Shown one piece after another: positions 59,476 through 64,000 of a stretch of 64,000 nt of DNA (its first letter is position 1; each line of letters starts with the position of its first letter). The stretch is from Couchioplanes caeruleus (lineage in GTDB: Bacteria; Actinomycetota; Actinomycetes; Mycobacteriales; Micromonosporaceae). Below the pieces are notes generated by a model, which saw only the letters and a list, made by a program, of their open reading frames with translations, did no database searches and was not told where the DNA came from. Made by a program: the position numbers and the translations under genes. Location of the stretch: contig NZ_RJKL01000001.1 in assembly GCF_003751945.1 (NCBI RefSeq), positions 6,262,001-6,326,000 on the forward strand, read 5' to 3'.

Positions 59476-59512
59476 GTGGCATAGTCCACCATCCAGTAAG
59501 TGGTATAGTCCA
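59476..59512 (+). promoter_or_regulatory. Direct-repeat operator and promoter of the transfer operon
   Basis: GTGGCATAGTCCA (59476-59488) and GTGGTATAGTCCA (59500-59512) are direct repeats 24 bp apart in a lower-GC gap. Each contains TATAGT or CATAGT, which could serve as -10. They end 27 bp before the GTG start of the next gene. They are the best candidate binding sites for the GntR protein encoded just upstream. Confidence 0.6.
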
Positions 59513-59538
59513 GTTACTAGATGAAGGAGGTGAGCACC

Positions 59539-60405
59539 GTGAAAGGGAGGTTGTTCGACCGTTCGTCCGTCGGTGCGGTAGCGATCGTGGAGCCACCGGT
59601 GTCGCAGTGGTATGCCCGGCGTGCCGGAACTGCGGCTCTGGTCGTGGGTCTGGCGTCAGACGCGTTGGTGACGGCGGTGTTGAGCGTGTTCTGCCCGCTG
59701 CTGCTAGCGGTGGTGCTGGGCGCGCTGACCGGTCTCGTGTGCGCGTTAGTCGCGGCGGTGTTGGTGCGAGTCTGGCCGGTGCTGCGGGTGCTGTGGTGGT
59801 GGTCGATCGAGAGCACGGCTGCGGTAGTCGTGGTCGGTGGCTGGGTCGCGCTGGCGCACTTGAGTTCCTGGTGGATCGCTTCGGCGGTTCTGCTCGCGGT
59901 CGCTGCTGGGGTGCTGGCACCGGTCCGGGTGCGCCGGTTCGTGTGGGCGTGGTGGTGGTGTCTGGTGGTGCGTCACCGGCTGCGGTTGTACTTCGCCACG
60001 CTTGTACGCAGTGCCGCGCGTTCCGGTGGTTCGCGTCCGGTGACGTTGCCGCTGTTGTTGTGGGCGCGGCCGACGCCTGCGGGTGAGCGCGTGTGGCTGT
60101 GGCTTCGTCCCGGCCTTGCGCTGGAGGCCCTGGAGGGCAAGGCGCCGCTGATCGCGGTGGCGTGTATCGCCAAGCAAGTCCGTATTACGGCCGCGTCGGA
60201 GCGGTACGCCGCGCTGTTGCGGGTCGACATCGCCCGCCGGGATCCGCTGGCGGGGCGGGTGGAGTCGCCGTTGGCGCTACTGATCCCGAGCCTGCGCGAC
60301 ACCGACGCGGACGTGCCGGTGTCGCCGGCGATGCCGCCGGTCGGCCTTGAGCTGGCCGACATCGAAGACCCGGCACCCGAACCGCCGCGTGGTGGTCGCC
60401 GATGA
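59539..60405 (+). CDS. AICE membrane protein
   Basis: GAAGGAGGTGA (59523-59533) is a near-perfect ribosome binding site placed for the GTG at 59539, not for the in-frame ATG at 59521 that overlaps it, giving 288 residues. Four hydrophobic segments lie in residues 25-135 (TAALVVGLASDALVTAVLSVFCPLLLAVVLGALTGLVCALVAAVLVRVW; TAAVVVVGGWVALAHLSSWWIASAVLLAVAAGVLAPV). A cytoplasmic domain follows with WLWLRPGLALEALEGKAPLIAVACIAKQVRI. Proteins of this layout precede the FtsK-like gene in many actinomycete elements and may help DNA spread or transfer. Confidence 0.75.
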   Translation: MKGRLFDRSSVGAVAIVEPPVSQWYARRAGTAALVVGLASDALVTAVLSVFCPLLLAVVLGALTGLVCALVAAVLVRVWPVLRVLWWWSIESTAAVVVVGGWVALAHLSSWWIASAVLLAVAAGVLAPVRVRRFVWAWWWCLVVRHRLRLYFATLVRSAARSGGSRPVTLPLLLWARPTPAGERVWLWLRPGLALEALEGKAPLIAVACIAKQVRITAASERYAALLRVDIARRDPLAGRVESPLALLIPSLRDTDADVPVSPAMPPVGLELADIEDPAPEPPRGGRR

Positions 60406-60467
60406 CCTCCCGCGTCCGGGTGCCTGCGCAAGTGCAGTGGCAAGCCATCACCGACAAGGAGAACTGA
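60402..60467 (+). CDS. Possible tiny coupled ORF
   Basis: A 21-residue frame ([21 protein letters not shown]) starts in an ATGA overlap with the membrane protein stop and ends one base before the SSB start. Its AAGGAGAA near the end serves as the SSB ribosome binding site. It may couple translation of the SSB gene to that of the membrane protein rather than encode a functional peptide. Confidence 0.35.
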   Translation: MTSRVRVPAQVQWQAITDKEN

Positions 60468-60468
60468 G

Positions 60469-60924
60469 ATGGCGAACGAAACCACGATCACCATGGTCGG
60501 CAACCTCACCGCCGACCCCGAACTGCGGTTCCTGCCGAATGGCACCGCGATGGTGAAGTTCACCATCGCGTCCACGCCGCGCACCCTCGACCGTCAGTCG
60601 GGCGAGTGGAAGGACGGCGACCCGCTGTTCCTGACCTGCACCGGCTGGCGCGACCTGGCCGAGCACATCGCCGAGTCGCTGACCAAGGGCACCCGGGTCA
60701 TCGTCACCGGCCGTCTGAAGCTGTCGCGGTGGGAGGACAAAGAAACCAAGGAGAAGCGCTCGGCGTACGGCCTGGACGTCGATGAGATCGGCCCGAGCCT
60801 GCGCTTTGCTCAGGCCAAGGTGCAGCGGATGAACCGCAGCAGCAAGAACGATGGGTTCATCCCCGACGCGCCGCAGGACGACGCCTGGAGCATCGCCGCT
60901 CCGGCTTCGGCGTCGGCGGCCTGA
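60469..60924 (+). CDS. ssb: Single-stranded DNA-binding protein of the element
   Basis: The 151-residue protein has a standard OB fold ([103 protein letters not shown]). It ends with an acidic-poor tail [13 protein letters not shown] rather than the DDDIPF-type tip of housekeeping SSBs. It probably covers single strands during element replication or transfer. AAGGAG precedes the ATG. Confidence 0.9.
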   Translation: MANETTITMVGNLTADPELRFLPNGTAMVKFTIASTPRTLDRQSGEWKDGDPLFLTCTGWRDLAEHIAESLTKGTRVIVTGRLKLSRWEDKETKEKRSAYGLDVDEIGPSLRFAQAKVQRMNRSSKNDGFIPDAPQDDAWSIAAPASASAA

Positions 60925-60934
60925 GGGCTGAGCT

Positions 60935-61852
60935 GTGCCACCCGTCCTCGCTGCGAACACCACACTGGGGCCGGTCAAGCCCGGCCTGCCCCTGTCAATC
61001 TTCGACCCGATCCCGATCGGGATCGACGAGTTCGGCATGCAGGTACTGATCCGGCTGATCTGGCGCAACCTGCTGATCGGCGGCGAGCCCGGCGCGGGCA
61101 AGTCGGCGCTGCTGAACGTACTCGTCGCCTACGCGGCGCTGTGCCTGAACTGCAAGCTGATCCTGCTGGACGGCAAGCAGGTCGAACTCGGCCAGTGGCG
61201 CAAATGCGCCGACGCGTTCGTCGGCCCGAACATCGTCCAAGCACTGGTCCTGCTGACCAAGTTGCAGAAGATGATGGACAACCGGTACGCGTTCCTGCTC
61301 GACTGCGAACGCCGCAAGGTCGTCGAGAAGATCCAGACCCTCTCACCGATCACCGGGGAGATCATCTGGGTACCGGACGCGTTCCTGCCCTACGTGGTCG
61401 CGATCGACGAGATCGCCTACTACTCAGCCACGACCGGGGACAAGAAGCAGCGCGAAGAGTTCGCCGCGCTGCTGCGCGACCTGGTCGCCCGGGGCCGGGC
61501 GGTCGGCATCATCGTCATCGCCGCCACCCAACGCCCATCCTCGGACATCATCCCGACGTCGCTGCGGGACCTGTTCGCGTGGCGCTTCGCCGGGCGCTGC
61601 ACCAACGACAGCAGCTCGGACATCGTCCTCGGGCACGGCTGGGCGCAGAAGAACTGGTCGGCCAACTCGATCAGTCCTAACAACCCCGGCGCGGGGCTGC
61701 TCATCGCCGAAGGCGGCAGCCCGCAGCTCGTGAAGACCGCCTACCTGGATGACCGCACCTGCGCGGCCATCGCCGCCCACGCGGCTTCCTTGCGCGCCAC
61801 CGTCACCGCCGCCGACCGTCGCGCGTTGCGGGCGGTCCCCGCCGCGGCCTGA
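60935..61852 (+). CDS. FtsK/SpoIIIE-type DNA translocase (TraSA/TraB-like)
   Basis: The 305-residue ATPase has Walker A GGEPGAGKSALL (Lys56, residues 49-60) and Walker B in FLPYVVAIDEIAYY. Downstream motifs are VARGRAVGIIVIAATQRPSSDIIPTSLRDLFAWRFAGRCTNDSSSDIVLG. It matches the short FtsK-like transfer proteins that move double-stranded DNA between mycelial cells in AICEs. There is no N-terminal membrane domain; the upstream membrane protein may supply it. A GTG start ten bases after the SSB stop fits the operon. Confidence 0.92.
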   Translation: MPPVLAANTTLGPVKPGLPLSIFDPIPIGIDEFGMQVLIRLIWRNLLIGGEPGAGKSALLNVLVAYAALCLNCKLILLDGKQVELGQWRKCADAFVGPNIVQALVLLTKLQKMMDNRYAFLLDCERRKVVEKIQTLSPITGEIIWVPDAFLPYVVAIDEIAYYSATTGDKKQREEFAALLRDLVARGRAVGIIVIAATQRPSSDIIPTSLRDLFAWRFAGRCTNDSSSDIVLGHGWAQKNWSANSISPNNPGAGLLIAEGGSPQLVKTAYLDDRTCAAIAAHAASLRATVTAADRRALRAVPAAA

Positions 61853-61925
61853 CGCGCGCCACCCTGACCACCCCGCAACCGGTGCGGGCTGGAATCCATC
61901 CACATCAATCGAAGGAGATCAATCC

Positions 61926-62306
61926 ATGGTCAAGCGTCTCCCGGCCACCCGGCCGCCCATGCCCCGGATCATCCACTACGTCGACCCGTCCACCCCGGCC
62001 GAGCTGGCCTACCCGATGAACCCGGCCCAGCTCGCCGCCCGGCAGCGCCAGCACGACGCCCTCTACGCCCAGTGGAAGGCCCGGCAGAAGGCCATCGCCG
62101 AACGCGACCGCAAGGTCCGCCACTTCTGGCTCGGCTTCGGCGCCGTCCTCGGCCTCGCCGTCCTCGGCCTGCTCATCGCGGCGGGTTGGCTGCTGTGGAC
62201 CGGCATCGGCCTCGGCGCCCTCGCCGTGCCGGTACTGATCGCCATCATCGCCGCCCTCGCGGTCGGCGGTCACCGCTGCATCACCGTCGTGCAGCACTGG
62301 CACTGA
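61926..62306 (+). CDS. AICE small membrane protein
   Basis: GAAGGAG lies twelve bases before the ATG of this 126-residue protein. The N-terminal half is charged and Pro-rich (RPPMPRIIHYVDPSTPAELAYPMNPAQLAARQRQHDALYAQWKARQKAIAERD). Two helices follow (FWLGFGAVLGLAVLGLLIAAGWLLW and GLGALAVPVLIAIIAALAVGG). It resembles small spread-like (Spd) membrane proteins of conjugative actinomycete elements by layout only. Confidence 0.7.
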   Translation: MVKRLPATRPPMPRIIHYVDPSTPAELAYPMNPAQLAARQRQHDALYAQWKARQKAIAERDRKVRHFWLGFGAVLGLAVLGLLIAAGWLLWTGIGLGALAVPVLIAIIAALAVGGHRCITVVQHWH

Positions 62307-62441
62307 CGGCCATGTGGCCACCGAACCTGTCTCTGTCCCTACTCACGCAAGCCAGCGACACCGGAAACGGCCCTACGAAAGCAGATCCGGTGCCGCTGGC
62401 CCTCAAGCACTGACCCATCCCGTTGGAGAGGAGCCAGCATC

Positions 62442-63320
62442 ATGCACGCTACCCAACCCCAGGGCGGAGCCTGCCCTGCACCCACCCGCCGTTTCGACGG
62501 CAAGCCCGAAACGGCGATCGATCGTAGGTTCTTCGACCTGCGAGAGTCCGAGGCCGCAGCCGAGTACTACGCGGAGAACGAACTCGACCACGATCGGGTG
62601 CCCACCGCCGACGGCTTCACCGCCTGGTGCCACCGGCAGGCCAGCTCCGAGGACGGCTACGTTGTCACCGACGCCGGGCTGCAAGCCCTGGCCGACACCG
62701 CGGAGGCTCCCGGTACCGCTGCGTCGGTGCTGCGCTCCGCAGCGCTGTATCTGGAGCGGCACGGCTGGATCCAGGGCGCCTACTACGACAGCACTGCCGC
62801 GTCGTTCACGCCTGCGGCGTGCATGGTCGGGGCGATCGGTATGGCCTGCTATGGCTTCCCGGTCGAAGCCCCGGCGCAGCATTTCGACGATCCCGGCTTC
62901 CTCGACTTCGAAGAGGCCGTGCTGCACCTGGACCGCTATCTGCTGGTCGAGGACGGCTCGCAAGCGTACGAGTTCAACGACGCCCAGGGCCGCACCGTCG
63001 CAATGGTCACGGACCAACTGCGCAAGGCCGCGGCCCGCCCCGCCGAGGAACTCATCGACGCCCTGCGCGTCATCGACGCTCGCAACGCCGACATGGCTGC
63101 GCTGGCGCAGCTGCTCACGCCCTGCGGCATTTGGGCCGAGACGGCTGACAAGCCGCAACAGGTTGAGCACATCCACTACCCGCACCAGCCGGGTGCGCTG
63201 TCCGACTGTCCGGCGTGTCAGGCCGGGTGCTTCTGCGCTGAGGCTGCGATCTGCGCGCGCTGTAGTGACGGCAACACCGACGGCTGCGCGTTCTGCTCGG
63301 CCGACGGCGGCGAGGCCTGA
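62442..63320 (+). CDS. AICE conserved protein with Cys-rich C-terminus
   Basis: The 292-residue protein starts at the ATG after GAGAGGAG. The main part is helical (ASVLRSAALYLERHGWIQGAYYDSTAASFTPAACMVGAIGMACYGFP; EEAVLHLDRYLLVEDGS), like the DUF6197 family of element-encoded proteins, in which ALYLERHGW is typical. The last 45 residues hold eight cysteines (DCPACQAGCFCAEAAICARCSDGNTDGCAFC), a likely zinc-binding tail. Its stop overlaps the next start (TGATG). Function is unknown. Confidence 0.8.
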   Translation: MHATQPQGGACPAPTRRFDGKPETAIDRRFFDLRESEAAAEYYAENELDHDRVPTADGFTAWCHRQASSEDGYVVTDAGLQALADTAEAPGTAASVLRSAALYLERHGWIQGAYYDSTAASFTPAACMVGAIGMACYGFPVEAPAQHFDDPGFLDFEEAVLHLDRYLLVEDGSQAYEFNDAQGRTVAMVTDQLRKAAARPAEELIDALRVIDARNADMAALAQLLTPCGIWAETADKPQQVEHIHYPHQPGALSDCPACQAGCFCAEAAICARCSDGNTDGCAFCSADGGEA

Positions 63321-63997
63321 TGGACAAGAACACCGTCAAGCCTGCCTTGACGCCGAAACCGCGTAAGCGGTCGAAGCGTGCGGTGGAGAACGCCGAGTTC
63401 GACGCGTTCGTGCGCCGGATTCTGCGGGCCTATGCCCGCCGCGTCGCCGCAGGCGACGTCGAGGCGCTGCGCTCACTTGCCCAGTTGTCGAGCGAGGTCG
63501 ACGCGGTGACCCGCCTGGCCGTGGCCGGGCTGCGTATGGCTCCGTATTCCTACTCGTGGTCCGAGATCGCCGACCGGCTTGGCGTGTCCAAGCAGGCCGC
63601 GCAGATGCGCTACGGCGACCGAACCGACCGCGGCGCCCTGGACCGCCGGCTCTTGGAGACCGGTCTGGGCGTCAGCGTGGCGACCCTGGTGCAGGTGTTC
63701 GTCGACCATCACCCCGGTAGTCCGGCCGCCAGCGTGTGTCCGGGCTGCGGCTACCGCTACCCCGACGGGGTTAGTGATTGCCCCACCACCGCCACCGTCC
63801 GGCCGATCCTGCGCCGGCGCCGCCACGAAGACGACGACGCGGTGGCACGACTGTCCCCTGTCCAGTTCGCCGACCTGCTCACCACCAAGCCCCGATCCCC
63901 TCGGGCAACGGCGGTCCGGCAGGCGGTCTTCACCGCGCTGATTCCGGACCGACCCGCAGCACTGTTCGACCTCTCTGGAAAGGACCCAGCGCCATGA
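63320..63997 (+). CDS. AICE helix-turn-helix/zinc-ribbon protein
   Basis: The 225-residue protein has a basic N-terminus (KPRKRSKRAVENAEFD), a helical section and a helix-turn-helix (SWSEIADRLGVSKQAAQMRYG) of the kind often found as KQAAxMRYG in element-borne proteins. A CxxC zinc motif CPGCGYRYPDGVSDCP is followed by a basic RPILRRRRHEDDD segment. It probably binds DNA. The TGA overlaps the start of the following gene (ATGA). Confidence 0.75.
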   Translation: MDKNTVKPALTPKPRKRSKRAVENAEFDAFVRRILRAYARRVAAGDVEALRSLAQLSSEVDAVTRLAVAGLRMAPYSYSWSEIADRLGVSKQAAQMRYGDRTDRGALDRRLLETGLGVSVATLVQVFVDHHPGSPAASVCPGCGYRYPDGVSDCPTTATVRPILRRRRHEDDDAVARLSPVQFADLLTTKPRSPRATAVRQAVFTALIPDRPAALFDLSGKDPAP

Positions 63998-64000
63998 CCA
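63994..64000 (+). CDS. Start of the next AICE gene (cut by the window edge)
   Basis: ATG at 63994 overlaps the preceding stop (ATGA), and AAAGGACC lies at 63979-63986 as a ribosome binding site. Only two codons are visible, so the product cannot be named. Confidence 0.5.

Larger units (their letters stand above)
57518..64000. mobile_element. One end of an actinomycete integrative and conjugative element (AICE)
   Basis: The gene series GntR repressor, membrane protein, SSB, FtsK-like translocase and several coupled hypothetical genes is the conjugation and control region of AICEs related to pSAM2. The left limit is placed between the broken repeat at 57482 and the DUF1152 gene. Replication initiator, excisionase, integrase and the attachment site are not seen and should lie beyond base 64000. 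Confidence 0.65.

Overview
The window is high-GC DNA from an actinomycete, most likely a member of the Micromonosporaceae such as Actinoplanes. That placement is an inference from gene content: Lsr2, a two-gene TAXI-type TRAP transporter, secreted GH12/CBM2 and papain/IPT enzymes, type VII secretion (T7SS) style substrates, and the transfer genes of an actinomycete integrative conjugative element (AICE).

Region 1 (1 to about 35.6 kb) reads as ordinary chromosome. In order it holds: the end of a xanthine-dehydrogenase-type molybdenum subunit; an SDR; Lsr2; a CebR-box-controlled GH12 cellulase; a GMC oxidoreductase; a PhoD phosphodiesterase with a coupled small protein; a CDP-alcohol phosphatidyltransferase; a TAXI TRAP transporter (fused permease plus binding lipoprotein); MurF; a small helix-turn-helix gene with a Clp-N protein behind paired palindromes; a second SDR; a MarR-like regulator; a fatty-acid desaturase; a BNR-repeat protein; a PAS-GGDEF protein; a stand-alone LigD polymerase domain; a subtilisin; a chemoreceptor; an M14-like peptidase; a DUF899 protein; CbiZ beside a relic of a B12-binding protein; a papain-like protease with IPT domains; an esterase; lipoproteins; and a TetR-controlled thioesterase/MoaD-like pair.

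Region 2 (about 35.6 to 57.5 kb) is accessory DNA with many scars. It opens with a truncated T7SS-type substrate, the last codons of a tyrosine recombinase and the 3' part of a tRNA-Val(GAC), which together look like an old attachment site. Then come an IS481-family insertion sequence with a 14-bp target duplication and a passenger gene (38979-41309), and directly beside it a 2.66-kb segment bounded by long IS481-style inverted repeats but with no transposase (41327-43990). Further right are several short membrane-anchored proteins of unknown function, a T7SS-type substrate interrupted by an in-frame TAG, an ATP-dependent DNA ligase interrupted by an in-frame TGA, and diverged repeats.

Within region 2, at 52.2-57.3 kb, lies a likely ribosomally synthesised, post-translationally modified peptide (RiPP) locus: a 25-residue precursor with a good promoter and ribosome binding site, an attenuator-like hairpin, a radical SAM/SPASM maturase and a GntR regulator on the minus strand, and an ArsR-type regulator plus MFS exporter on the plus strand. 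A decayed NACHT ATPase relic lies between the two halves.

Region 3 (about 57.5 kb to the right edge) is one end of an AICE: a DUF1152 protein, a GntR/KorSA-like repressor with candidate operators, a membrane protein, an SSB, an FtsK/TraSA-like DNA translocase and further conserved element genes in a tightly coupled operon that runs off the window. Replication and integrase genes are expected beyond the right edge.
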